The translations under genes and the position numbers were made by a program. From assembly GCF_001613245.1 (NCBI RefSeq), contig NZ_BDBZ01000030.1, positions 94,299 to 158,298 of the forward strand: a stretch of DNA of 64,000 bases, read 5' to 3'. The stretch is from Nocardia speluncae NBRC 108251 (GTDB lineage Bacteria > Actinomycetota > Actinomycetes > Mycobacteriales > Mycobacteriaceae). Position 1 is the stretch's first letter. Each line of letters begins with the position of its first letter. Below, piece by piece: positions 43,248 through 51,348 of this stretch. The notes under the pieces were generated by a model. It had not been told where the DNA came from and did not search any database. It saw only the letters and a list, made by a program, of their open reading frames with translations.

Positions 43248-44198
43248 TTACGGACCGCCGGCCGTGCACACCAAGCTGTCGGGGTCCAGTATCCACGGGG
43301 TTCGCGGCAGCCGGCCGGGATCGAATCCGGTGAGCAGTTCGTCCGCGCTACCACCCGACAACCCCAGTGAGGTAGCCAACAGTGCGACCACATCGCGCAC
43401 GGAGTCGCCGCGGTGGCGCCGATCGGCGAGGGTGACAGCGCCGTCACGTTTGGCCAGCCGCTGTCCGGCCGTGTTCAGCACCAGCGGGACGTGCGCGTAC
43501 TCGGGGACCGGCAGACCGAGCAGGGTGGCTAGATAGGCCTGCCGCGGGGTGGAGGGCAGCAGATCGTCACCACGAACCACCTGGTCGATACCGTGTTCGG
43601 CGTCGTCGATCACGACCGTCAGGTTGTATGCCGGGATCCCGTCGCCGCGACGGAGCACGAGATCGTCCACCGGCCCGCGGTACCTTCCGTGCAGGCGATC
43701 GGTGATCTCGAAGTCGGGGCGGGCCGTCCGTAACCGGAGCGCGGCCGGGCGGCCGGCGCCGCGATGGGCGTCGCGTTCGGCCGGGGTGAGATCGCGGCAG
43801 GTGCCCGGGTAGGCGCCTTGCGGCCCGTGCGGGGCGGTGGCGGCCTGCTGGATCTCGCGTCTGGTGCAGAAGCATTCGTAGGTCAGGCCCGCTTCGGTGA
43901 GCCTGCCGACGGCTGCGTCGTAGCGGCCCAGCCGGTCCGACTGGTGCAGTACCGGACCGTCCCAGTCGATGCCGAGGGCGGCGAGATCACCGAGTTGGCG
44001 TTCTTCGGCGCCGGGTCGTACCCGGTCCAGGTCGTCGACGCGGAGTATGAAGCGGCGGCCGGCACTGCGGGCGAACAGCCATGCCAGCAGCGCGGTGCGC
44101 AGGTTGCCGAGATGTAGATCACCCGACGGGCTGGGCGCGTACCGGCCGGCGCCGGCGGTGGGCGTACTGGGCGCGGGGTCGGTGGGCATCGCTGTCAT
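43248..44198 (-). CDS. gluQRS: Glutamyl-Q tRNA(Asp) synthetase
   Basis: The enzyme charges glutamate onto the cyclopentenediol of queuosine-34 in tRNA-Asp and so acts only where Q is present. The ~316-residue protein lacks the anticodon-binding domain of GluRS. It has RYAPSPSGDLHLGNLRTALL (class I HIGH-type HLGN), ILRVDDLDRVRPG, zinc ligands in ECFCTRREIQ and AYPGTCR, and RLAKRDGAVTLAD (KMSKS-type). Its ATG overlaps the stop of the DUF309 gene (ATGA). It is the downstream user of the tgt product encoded 2-4 kb away. Confidence 0.93.
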   Translation of the reverse strand: MTAMPTDPAPSTPTAGAGRYAPSPSGDLHLGNLRTALLAWLFARSAGRRFILRVDDLDRVRPGAEERQLGDLAALGIDWDGPVLHQSDRLGRYDAAVGRLTEAGLTYECFCTRREIQQAATAPHGPQGAYPGTCRDLTPAERDAHRGAGRPAALRLRTARPDFEITDRLHGRYRGPVDDLVLRRGDGIPAYNLTVVIDDAEHGIDQVVRGDDLLPSTPRQAYLATLLGLPVPEYAHVPLVLNTAGQRLAKRDGAVTLADRRHRGDSVRDVVALLATSLGLSGGSADELLTGFDPGRLPRTPWILDPDSLVCTAGGP

Positions 44199-44728
44199 GG
44201 TAGGTCGGCGGTGAGGCGGGGCATGAGCCCGGCGCGTCCGGCGAGAGATGTAGGTGTGCCCGGTCGCGCCGGGATCTGTTCGTCCAGTTCGGCCAGCAGT
44301 GCTTCGGCATGGGCGATGAGGCCCGGTCCGTCGAGCCCGTAGGGGAGTGCCCCGGCGGGATGACCGGCGGCGGCCGGGTCGAATGCCCGGATGCGCCCGA
44401 TCGCGCGGTTCAGTAGTGTCCGGGCGCCCTTGGGGTTTCCGCGCTGGATATGGGTCAGTCCGACCGCGTACTGCGCGAGACCCTGCCACAGCATGCGCTC
44501 GGCGGCCGGGCCGTTCTTCCATACCGATTCCAGGACCTCGTGGGCGTTGAAGGCCAGGCCCTCGTCCAGGAGTTGCTGTGCGTAGACGAGTGCCTCGCCG
44601 GGCGGGAGGTCCAGGTCGTCCGGGATTCGCGGAACTCCGGGGGAACCCGGTGGTAGTGGGCGTCCCAGCCGGTCGCGTGGCCGGGCGTTGGTGGCGCGTC
44701 CCTGATCGTCGCGATCGCGTTCGGGCAT
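44195..44728 (-). CDS. DUF309 domain protein
   Basis: A 177-residue helical protein. The DUF309 core is LLDEGLAFNAHEVLESVWKN, then ERMLWQGLAQYAVGLTHIQR and GNPKGARTLLNRAIGRI; the HE of the first helix and the GLAQ segment are conserved in the family, whose function is unknown. The N-terminal ~35 residues are Arg/Pro-rich and variable. It is translationally coupled to gluQRS through an ATGA overlap. Confidence 0.88.
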   Translation of the reverse strand: MPERDRDDQGRATNARPRDRLGRPLPPGSPGVPRIPDDLDLPPGEALVYAQQLLDEGLAFNAHEVLESVWKNGPAAERMLWQGLAQYAVGLTHIQRGNPKGARTLLNRAIGRIRAFDPAAAGHPAGALPYGLDGPGLIAHAEALLAELDEQIPARPGTPTSLAGRAGLMPRLTADLP

Positions 44729-45201
44729 GCGGCCATCATTGCGGTCGCTGCGCGCGGAGTGCGCGCCAGGGGGATTGACATAGGGTGAATAAGTGATTAC
44801 GTCGATTACGTAACAATCACGCCGGTCGTTTCCTGGCCATTCGTCCAGACCATTTCAGATATTTTCGAGCAAAGTCATCCTTATAAGTCCGCAATTGCGT
44901 GGCAATGGCGCATCTTAGCGGAATTGGCAAGGCGATTGGATCCGTTGGCAAGATATGGGCAAATTGGCCATGAACCTGCTAGTCTTCCGGATGCGCGGCC
45001 GCTCACAAGGGGTTTGAGTCACCGCGTCAGGTGTGTTCGCGGACAGGTGCGAGTCCGATAGACCGAACCCGGCAAACCGGAAATTTGCTCGCTATCTGCG
45101 CGTGCATCGGAGGTATTCGGTGTTACCGCCGGATACCAGCTAGTTCGAGAACTATGCAGGAATCGAATATCGTTATCGACGCAGCGAAGGAGTGCAGTGC
45201 C
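44729..45201. other. AT-richer intergenic region with short repeats
   Basis: This ~470-bp stretch is clearly lower in GC than its surroundings. It contains two ATTACGT direct repeats inside a GTGATT/AATCAC inverted pair (44793-44820), and three copies of TTGGCAA/AATTGGC-like words at about 44923-44970. No gene is recognised before the DUF397 start. Confidence 0.5.
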
Positions 45202-45411
45202 GTGAAGGTGGATATGACGGGTGCTGTGTGGCGGAAAAGTTCATACAGTGGCCCGGACGGGAACTGCGTGGAGGTGGCATTTCTCGTAGACGGCAACGTA
45301 GCGGTCCGAGATACCAAGGATCGAGGCAACGGGCCGGTGCTGGCCTTCGCGCTCGGCGAATGGGCCGAATTCCTGTCCGGCGTGTCGGCGGGAGATCGCC
45401 GCGGCGCCTGA
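45202..45411 (+). CDS. DUF397 domain protein
   Basis: A 69-residue protein with the complete DUF397 pattern: WRKSSYSGPDGNCVEVAFLV, VAVRDTKDRGNGPVLAF, EWAEFLSGV. In actinobacteria such proteins are usually encoded beside an XRE/Scr1-type regulator; none is next to this one. GAAGGAG 10 bases before the GTG supports this start; an ATG at 45154 in the same frame has no ribosome binding site. Confidence 0.9.
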   Translation: MKVDMTGAVWRKSSYSGPDGNCVEVAFLVDGNVAVRDTKDRGNGPVLAFALGEWAEFLSGVSAGDRRGA

Positions 45412-45435
45412 GGTTATCCCGATATCAGGCAGTAC

Positions 45436-45464
45436 GGCCCCGGGTCTGTCGGCCCGGGGCCTTT
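45436..45464 (+). terminator. Intrinsic terminator after DUF397 gene
   Basis: A perfect 9-bp GC stem (GGCCCCGGG with CCCGGGGCC), eight-base loop, followed by TTT. Confidence 0.8.
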
Positions 45465-45508
45465 GCCTGTCCGCGATCGGGTTCGCGATGGCGGCTAGGG
45501 TCGGGCCG

Positions 45509-46915
45509 GTGATCCCGCTGGCAACTCCGGACGCCACCATGTACTGGCTGTCCCGGCGTACCCGCAACGACCAGTTCCTGCTCTACTGCTTCGCGGAGTC
45601 CAGCCGCGCGGACAGCGCATTATGCGCCGAAATACTGCAACGGTGCGCCGGCGTCCCGGAGTTGCGGCTGCGATTACGCGACGATCCCACGGGCCTGGCC
45701 CCTCCGATGTGGATTCCCGCCGAGCCCACAGCGGCACAGATCGAACAGCACCGGCTTCCCACACCCCACTGGCCGGAACTACTCACCACGCTCGGCCGGT
45801 TGACCGGCACCGGTATCGACGCGCGGGAAACTTCCTGGCGGTTGCACATCTTCCGTGGGATACGCGACAGTCCCGTATCGGACCCGCAGGTGACAGTGGT
45901 TGTACTACAGATATCGCACGCACTGGTCGACGGTCGCGGAGCTTCGAGGATCGCCCGCGCCTTGTTCGCCGTACCTGTGCCGGCGGAGAACAGCCCCGAG
46001 ACGACGCCGGGGGAGGTGCTTGCGCCGGCGCCGCGCGTCGGTGGGCTGCCACCGGCACCCGGCGCGAGGCCGCCGGCGATCTCGGCCGTTCGCCTCGCCT
46101 CGTTACGGGCCGCCGTGACGCTGCCCGTGGGTGTCGCCCGGACGGTTCGGCGCGGCGTGGGCGCCGCGCGGGCGCGCAATGAGCTCGCCGCACTCACCGC
46201 GGCCGGCCGGGTGCCACCGCCCGGACCCGGATACCCGCCCGGTCCGTTGAACCGGCCTGCCGGGGTGACCGGGCATGCCGTACGGATGCTGGTGTGCCCG
46301 GCGGACGATTTTCGCGTTCCCGGACTCAGTGTCACTGTGATCGGTCTTACGGCGGTATCGATCGCAGTCGAGCAGTATCTGCGGGGCCGCGGAGAAGCCG
46401 TCACGCGGCTGGGAGCACAGGTGCCGATGGCGCTGCCACCGCGCCGCGATGTCCGCAACAACTATCGCAGCCTCGGGGTGGACCTCGCCGCCGGTGAAAG
46501 CGACCCGCGGCGCCGGGCCGCGGTGATCGCAGCGGAATTGGCTGCTCGGCGTGAGCGTGCCCGGCATCCGCTGCACGATGCGCAGAACGCCGTCGACGCG
46601 GTGTTGCCGCCGCTCCTGCTGCGCCGCGACGTACGCGACTATCCGATCCACAGCACCCCCGAGCGGGTTACCGGGCATACCGTGGTCTCCAGTGTGAACC
46701 GGGGGCCGGCGGATCTGTCCCTCGGTGGTGCGCCGGTGCGGTTCACCGGCGGATTTCCCGCGCTCGGTGCGGTGATGCATCTCACCCACGGGATCCACGG
46801 GCTGGGTGAGACCGTCACGCTGTCGGTGCACGCCGACCCCGGTGTCGTGGATCCGGATACCTATACCGGCCATCTCCGGGATGCGCTGCGCGAATTGTCT
46901 CGCCTTCGCCGCTGA
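45509..46915 (+). CDS. Wax ester synthase/DGAT-like acyltransferase
   Basis: A ~468-residue protein of the condensation-domain-like WS/DGAT superfamily, which makes triacylglycerol or wax esters from acyl-CoA. The start resembles family N-termini (IPLATPDATMYWLSR). The active-site motif HHxxxDG appears as ISHALVDGRGAS, with the second, catalytic His and the DG but the first His replaced by Ser. The C-terminal half has VPMALPPRRDVRNNYRSLGV and SSVNRGPADLSLGGAPVRF, like the NxxGP region. A Pro/Arg-rich linker separates the halves. Divergence is considerable, so activity is uncertain. The GTG at 45509 or the ATG at 45488 could be the start. Confidence 0.78.
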   Translation: MIPLATPDATMYWLSRRTRNDQFLLYCFAESSRADSALCAEILQRCAGVPELRLRLRDDPTGLAPPMWIPAEPTAAQIEQHRLPTPHWPELLTTLGRLTGTGIDARETSWRLHIFRGIRDSPVSDPQVTVVVLQISHALVDGRGASRIARALFAVPVPAENSPETTPGEVLAPAPRVGGLPPAPGARPPAISAVRLASLRAAVTLPVGVARTVRRGVGAARARNELAALTAAGRVPPPGPGYPPGPLNRPAGVTGHAVRMLVCPADDFRVPGLSVTVIGLTAVSIAVEQYLRGRGEAVTRLGAQVPMALPPRRDVRNNYRSLGVDLAAGESDPRRRAAVIAAELAARRERARHPLHDAQNAVDAVLPPLLLRRDVRDYPIHSTPERVTGHTVVSSVNRGPADLSLGGAPVRFTGGFPALGAVMHLTHGIHGLGETVTLSVHADPGVVDPDTYTGHLRDALRELSRLRR

Positions 46916-47095
46916 CGAGACCGTCTCGGCAGCGTCCGGAGCTCGGTGCCGTCTCGGCGATCGAGGCGGGACCACTTCGGCGGCGGCCACGTGCGGGCGC
47001 CACCGATCCCCGGTCGCTTTCGCGGGCGGCGATCAGTCGAGACGAAGACGCGTACAGCCGCCGGCGCAGTCGCGCAGGCCGACCCGCCTGGTGTG

Positions 47096-47794
47096 TCAGT
47101 TCGGGTCGATGCCCAGTTCTTCACGGGTGGCGATGATGAGGTCGCGTTCGGCGACGCGTACCTCGCCCAGCATCTGAGTCTTGTGGTCGCGGGCCGCGCG
47201 GATCTCCTCCGGCGGTGCGTCCTGCAGCTTCTTGCGCTGCAGGGTCAGGGCCGACAGCAGTACGTCGGAGAGAGTATCGGCCAGCCGGCGCCACTGCTTG
47301 TAGTGCGTATCCGAACCGACCAGCCGCAGCACGTTGGCCCGGTCGGAACCGGCTTCCAAGTTGTGGATCAGGTCGCCGATCAGTTCGTCGGTCCAGTCCT
47401 CGTCGCGGCGCAGCGCCTGGCAGATACGGCTGGACATACCCAGCGAATCGGCCACTGCGCCGGCGACGGCGTCCCGGCGCCAGTGCTCGCTCGCCTGGAC
47501 CAAGGCCACGGCATGGGCGGATTCCACCTGATGGTGGGCGGCGTCGAGCTGCAACCGGGTGGAATCGGCCTGTTGCGCGACGCTGGCAGTCTGGTGCTGG
47601 GCCGCGACGGACAGGGTCCGCTGGGCTCGTTCGTCGGCGGCGGCGATCGCATCCCGGCTCGTCCGATTGTTGACCAGTACGGCGATCACAGCCGCACCAC
47701 CGAGCGCGAGCGAACCGAGCAGCGGCAGCCACGACTGCCACCAGGCCGGGGAACTCTGAACGATCTCGATCACCTGGGGATCCACGGCGCCCAT
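47096..47794 (-). CDS. Hypothetical protein with N-terminal membrane helix and coiled coil
   Basis: About 232 residues from the ATG at 47794. One transmembrane helix lies near residues 20-40 (WLPLLGSLALGGAAVIAVLV), followed by a long Ala/Gln/Glu-rich segment likely to be coiled coil (AADERAQRTLSVAAQHQTAS to DAAHHQVESAHAVALVQASE). The last ~100 residues are a helical cytoplasmic domain (WTDELIGDLIHNLEAGSDRA, LADTLSDVLLSALTLQRKKL). The family is not recognised. It is convergent with the acyltransferase-like gene. Confidence 0.75.
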   Translation of the reverse strand: MGAVDPQVIEIVQSSPAWWQSWLPLLGSLALGGAAVIAVLVNNRTSRDAIAAADERAQRTLSVAAQHQTASVAQQADSTRLQLDAAHHQVESAHAVALVQASEHWRRDAVAGAVADSLGMSSRICQALRRDEDWTDELIGDLIHNLEAGSDRANVLRLVGSDTHYKQWRRLADTLSDVLLSALTLQRKKLQDAPPEEIRAARDHKTQMLGEVRVAERDLIIATREELGIDPN

Positions 47795-47989
47795 AATGGC
47801 ACCGTCGCCGCGGTCGGGCGCGACGGCCGTCACAATTGGGTGCTCAGCGGGGCTGAAGCATTGGATATCTTGCGGGATAAGATGATTCATGCTATGTGGG
47901 CCGTGTCGCTGAGGCGGCGGACCGTTCGTGGTGGCCGGAATGAGCGGGCGTTTTCACGATGCGCCGGGGTGGCAGGTATGCTGCTCGGC

Positions 47990-48075
47990 GGAGGATTCGC
48001 CTAGTGGCCTATGGCGCTCGCCTGGAACGCGGGTTGGGTTAACAGCCCTCGCGGGTTCGAATCCCGCATCCTCCG
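47990..48075 (+). tRNA. tRNA-Ser(GGA)
   Basis: The acceptor stem GGAGGAT pairs with ATCCTCC, the anticodon loop is CTGGAAC (anticodon GGA) on stem CTCGC/GCGGG with G-U pairing, with a long variable arm, T-arm GCGGGTTCGAATCCCGC and discriminator G. CCA is not encoded (CAA follows). Confidence 0.96.
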
Positions 48076-48079
48076 CAAC

Positions 48080-48122
48080 CGGCCCCGCCCGTGGAGCATT
48101 CCACCGGCGGGGCCGTTTTTCT
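48080..48122 (+). terminator. Intrinsic terminator after tRNA-Ser(GGA)
   Basis: A 15-bp stem with one mismatch (CGGCCCCGCCCGTGG with CCACCGGCGGGGCCG), six-base loop, followed by TTTTT. Confidence 0.9.
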
Positions 48123-48205
48123 GTACCGACCCGGCCCCTTCCTGTTTCCGTTCCGCCGGTGAGGCCCCGGCTGCGCGGTGTGCGCGGCTGCGGCTACACT
48201 GGCCC

Positions 48206-48297
48206 ACGGATCCCGCGCGGCGCGCATCCTGTGAACTCCCCCAGGGCCGGAAGGCAGCAAGGGTCAACGGGCTCTGCCGGGTGCGCGGGGTCCCCTT
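48206..48297 (+). ncRNA. ffs: Signal recognition particle 4.5S RNA
   Basis: The conserved SRP apical domain is seen as CCAGGGCCGGAAGGCAGCAA then GGGTCAACGGGCTCTGCCGGG (split here: GGGTCAACGGG, CTCTGCCGGG), with the GGAA tetraloop and the asymmetric AGCA internal loop that binds Ffh. The outer helix is GGATCCCGCGC with GCGCGGGGTCC. The position just before the aspartate aminotransferase and dnaX region matches mycobacteria. Ends are approximate. Confidence 0.93.
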
Positions 48298-48486
48298 ATA
48301 TCCGGCCCGGTGTCCGTCCGGACATCCGGACGAGAACCCGCCGCGGTGACGTTTCCCGACCGGCACCGAGAATCCCAACACCTCCCAGCCGTCGTGGACG
48401 TCCGGGTAACGTGGCCACGGGCGCCCGGCACCACCGGCCGCCCGTAAGTGCATTCACCCACCAGGTCGTTGGAAAGGCTGTCCAGG

Positions 48487-49773
48487 ATGCCCCGGCAAAC
48501 CCAGATCGGTTTGATGAGTCCCGAGGAACTCGCCGCCGAGCACGAACTCCAGTCCGCGAACTACGCGATGCTGCAGGCCGCCGCACTCACCCTCGATCTG
48601 ACCCGGGGAAAGCCTTCGCCGGAACAACTCGCCCTCTCCTCCGCAATGCTGTCGCTGCCCGGTGACGGCGATTTTCGCGACGGCACCGGTATCGACTGCC
48701 GCAACTACGGTGGTCTGCACGGGCTTCCGGAGCTACGCGCCATCTTCGGTGAACTCCTCGGCATCGGCGCCGACAACCTGATCGCCGGAAACAACGCCAG
48801 CCTCGAGCTGATGCACGACACCATCGTCTACGCCACCCTGCACGGCCTGCCCGATTCGCCGCGCCGGTGGGCCGACGAGCCGGTGGTGAAATTCCTGTGC
48901 CCCAGCCCCGGCTACGACCGGCATTTCGCGATCACCGAATCGCTGGGCTTCGAGATGATCACGGTGCCGATGGGGCCGAACGGGCCCGATACCCGGATGA
49001 TCGCCGAACTGCTGGCCGCCGATCCGCAGATCAAGGGTCTGTGGGCGGTCCCCAACTACTCCAACCCGACCGGCGCGGTGTTCTCCGAAGAGGTCGTGCG
49101 GGAACTGGTTTCGATGCCGGCTGCGGCGCCCGATTTCCGGTTGTTCTGGGACAACGCCTACGCCGTGCACCCACTCACCGATACCGCTGCGCCCGTGGTC
49201 GATGTACTCGGACTCGCCGCGGCGGCGGGAAATCCGCACCGGCCCTTTGTTTTCGCCTCTACGTCGAAGATCACCTTCGCCGGTTCGGGGGTGAGCTTCC
49301 TCGGCGCCTCGACCGAGAACCTGAACTGGTATCTGGGGCATGCGTCGAAGAAGAGCATCGGCCCGGACAAGATCAACCAGCTGCGTCATCTGCGTTTCTT
49401 CAGTGATGCCGCAGGGGTGCGGGCGCATATGCAGAAACACCGGGCCATCTTGGAACCGAAGTTCGCGCTGGTGCTGCGGATCCTCGAGGAACGCCTCGGC
49501 TCGTCCAAGGTGGCCTCCTGGACCGAGCCCAAGGGCGGCTACTTCGTCAGTCTCGATGTGCTCGAGGGCACCGCGGCGCGGGTCATCGCACTGGCGAAGG
49601 ATGCCGGTATCGCGTTGACCGCCGCCGGATCGGCCTTCCCGTACAAGAAGGACCCGGAGGACAAGAACATCCGGATCGCGCCCAGTTTCCCGGCGCTGCC
49701 GGAGCTGGAGCAGGCCATGGACGGGTTGGCGACCTGCGTGCTGCTGGCAGCGACCGAGAAACTGCAGAAGTAG
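48487..49773 (+). CDS. Aspartate aminotransferase, Rv3722c type
   Basis: A 428-residue PLP enzyme of the MocR-like/aspartate aminotransferase family; in M. tuberculosis Rv3722c is the main aspartate aminotransferase for nitrogen assimilation. Features are LDLTRGKPSPEQLALSS, RNYGGLHGLPELRAIFGELL, CPSPGYDRHFAI, VPNYSNPTGAVFS, WDNAYAVHPL with the PLP Asp, and K261 in FASTSKITFAGSGVSF. The C-terminal KNIRIAPSFP has the substrate-carboxylate Arg. The ATG lies about 190 bp after the SRP RNA; dnaX, adjacent in mycobacteria, is here 13 kb further on. Confidence 0.94.
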   Translation: MPRQTQIGLMSPEELAAEHELQSANYAMLQAAALTLDLTRGKPSPEQLALSSAMLSLPGDGDFRDGTGIDCRNYGGLHGLPELRAIFGELLGIGADNLIAGNNASLELMHDTIVYATLHGLPDSPRRWADEPVVKFLCPSPGYDRHFAITESLGFEMITVPMGPNGPDTRMIAELLAADPQIKGLWAVPNYSNPTGAVFSEEVVRELVSMPAAAPDFRLFWDNAYAVHPLTDTAAPVVDVLGLAAAAGNPHRPFVFASTSKITFAGSGVSFLGASTENLNWYLGHASKKSIGPDKINQLRHLRFFSDAAGVRAHMQKHRAILEPKFALVLRILEERLGSSKVASWTEPKGGYFVSLDVLEGTAARVIALAKDAGIALTAAGSAFPYKKDPEDKNIRIAPSFPALPELEQAMDGLATCVLLAATEKLQK

Positions 49774-49776
49774 GGA

Positions 49777-50634
49777 TCAGGCCGGTTTGCGGGCGTGCAC
49801 GGCGAACATCGTCACCGACAGGTGGATATCGCCGCTCGCGGCGCCCGCGGCCAGGTCGGCGAGCAACTGTTCACGCTCGGCCGCGGTGATCACCCGGCGC
49901 GCCACCGCCATGGCGGAAACCCTGCTGACCAGTGCGCCGGCTCCCACCGAACGCTCCTGGACCAGCGCATGCGATCCGATGCTCTCGGCCTCCAGGCCTG
50001 CGGCGGTGAGCAGTCCCTGCAATCGGCGACCCGAATAGGGATTGGTGGTCGCCGAGATCAGGGTGTCCACGACCTCGCGCACGACCCGGGTGCTGCCGGG
50101 GTGCACTATTGCCGAACCCCAGTCGGCATCCATCACCACGGTCCGGCCACCCGGCCGTAGGACGCGGGCGATCTCGCGGGCGGCGCGCGCGGGCGATGTC
50201 AGGTGCTGAAAGACGCGTTCGCACAGTACGGCGTCGAAGGTATCGGAACCGAAGGGCACACCGTAGGCATCGCCGGAGTGGAAGGTTGCGGTGGAATGTG
50301 CGATGGCTGCCTGCCGTTCGGCGGCGGCCAGCAGGTTGGGGTCGGGCTCTACCCCGGCGGCGACCCCGGTGGGACCGACCGCCGCCGCGAAGGCGACCAC
50401 TTCGGAACCGGTGCCGGAGCCGATATCGACGGCCTTTTCACCCGGCTGCAGCGCGAGCGCCTGGTGCGCCCAGTCACGCAACCGGTCGAGTCCGGGGAGC
50501 GCCGCCTGTAGGTCGCGGATATCGACCAGCTGATCCTGGCCGGCGGCATCGAATCTGTCGGGGCGTAACCCGAAACTGTCCATGGGTCCGTGTCCATCCA
50601 GTGTGGTGGGTGGGTGTATCGCCGTGTGTGGCAT
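49777..50634 (-). CDS. SAM-dependent class I methyltransferase
   Basis: A 285-residue methyltransferase (methyltransf_11/25 type). Motif I is AVDIGSGTGSEVVAFA, the acidic ribose contact is VEPDPNLLAAAERQ, GDAYGVPFGSDTFDAVLCER covers motifs II-III, and EIARVLRPGGRTVVMDADWG is the post-II strand. The closest pattern is the UbiE/demethylmenaquinone-type small-molecule group; the substrate is unknown. The start is one of two ATGs (50634 or 50583). It ends 4 bp from the aspartate aminotransferase stop, tail to tail. Confidence 0.88.
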   Translation of the reverse strand: MPHTAIHPPTTLDGHGPMDSFGLRPDRFDAAGQDQLVDIRDLQAALPGLDRLRDWAHQALALQPGEKAVDIGSGTGSEVVAFAAAVGPTGVAAGVEPDPNLLAAAERQAAIAHSTATFHSGDAYGVPFGSDTFDAVLCERVFQHLTSPARAAREIARVLRPGGRTVVMDADWGSAIVHPGSTRVVREVVDTLISATTNPYSGRRLQGLLTAAGLEAESIGSHALVQERSVGAGALVSRVSAMAVARRVITAAEREQLLADLAAGAASGDIHLSVTMFAVHARKPA

Positions 50635-50759
50635 GTGCTGAGCCTAACTCGGGGGCGTGCGATGATCGCTGGTAGTACAGAGCGTCGGCCGGGCCCGGCG
50701 GTGGCCGTGACCGGCAGGACCCCGCTCATGCTCGATATGCGCAGTGAGGAGAGCAGGCC

Positions 50760-51332
50760 ATGGCCAAGTTGTGTCTCGCGCAGGAACCCGAGGCGGACCA
50801 GCTGTTGTCGGAAAGCGCGCCGGCGCTGTTGATCGGGATGCTGCTCGACCAGCAGTACCCGCTCGAACACGCGTTCCGCGGCCCGAAGAAGATCGCCGAC
50901 CGGATGGGCGGGCTGGATATCCACGCGATCGCGGCGGCGGATCAGGCCGAGTTCGAGGAGATGGCGGCGACCCCGCCCGCCATTCACCGCTACGGCCGGT
51001 CCATGGCGCGGCGGATCCAGGATCTGGCGCGATATGTGATCGAACACTACGACGGCGATGTGACGGCGATCTGGACCGCTGGGAACCCGGACGGTAAAGA
51101 GGTGCTGCGGCGTTTGAAGGCGCTGCCGGGCTACGGCGACCAGAAGGCCCGGATCTTTCTCGCCTTGCTCGGCAAACAGCTCGATATCCGGCCGGCCGGC
51201 TGGGAAGCGGCCGCCGGTGATTATGCCGAGCCGGGGTCGCGACGGTCGGCGGCCGATATCGTCGACGGGGAGACCTTGCTCGAGGTGCGCGCCTTCAAGA
51301 AGCAGATGAAGGCCGCAGCGAAACAGAAATGA
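50760..51332 (+). CDS. HhH-GPD-type base excision repair-like protein
   Basis: A 190-residue protein of the actinobacterial HhH-GPD family. LLIGMLLDQQYPLEHAFRGP resembles the AlkA/endonuclease III start; the helix-hairpin-helix is LKALPGYGDQKARIFLALLG. A possible catalytic Asp follows in KQLDIRPAGW at a shorter spacing than in endonuclease III. There is no Fe-S cluster tail; the C-terminus is Lys-rich (FKKQMKAAAKQK). DNA glycosylase activity is inferred from the fold. It is convergent with the EspG-like gene. Confidence 0.88.
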   Translation: MAKLCLAQEPEADQLLSESAPALLIGMLLDQQYPLEHAFRGPKKIADRMGGLDIHAIAAADQAEFEEMAATPPAIHRYGRSMARRIQDLARYVIEHYDGDVTAIWTAGNPDGKEVLRRLKALPGYGDQKARIFLALLGKQLDIRPAGWEAAAGDYAEPGSRRSAADIVDGETLLEVRAFKKQMKAAAKQK

Positions 51333-51348
51333 GCGGCGTACCCGCTGA

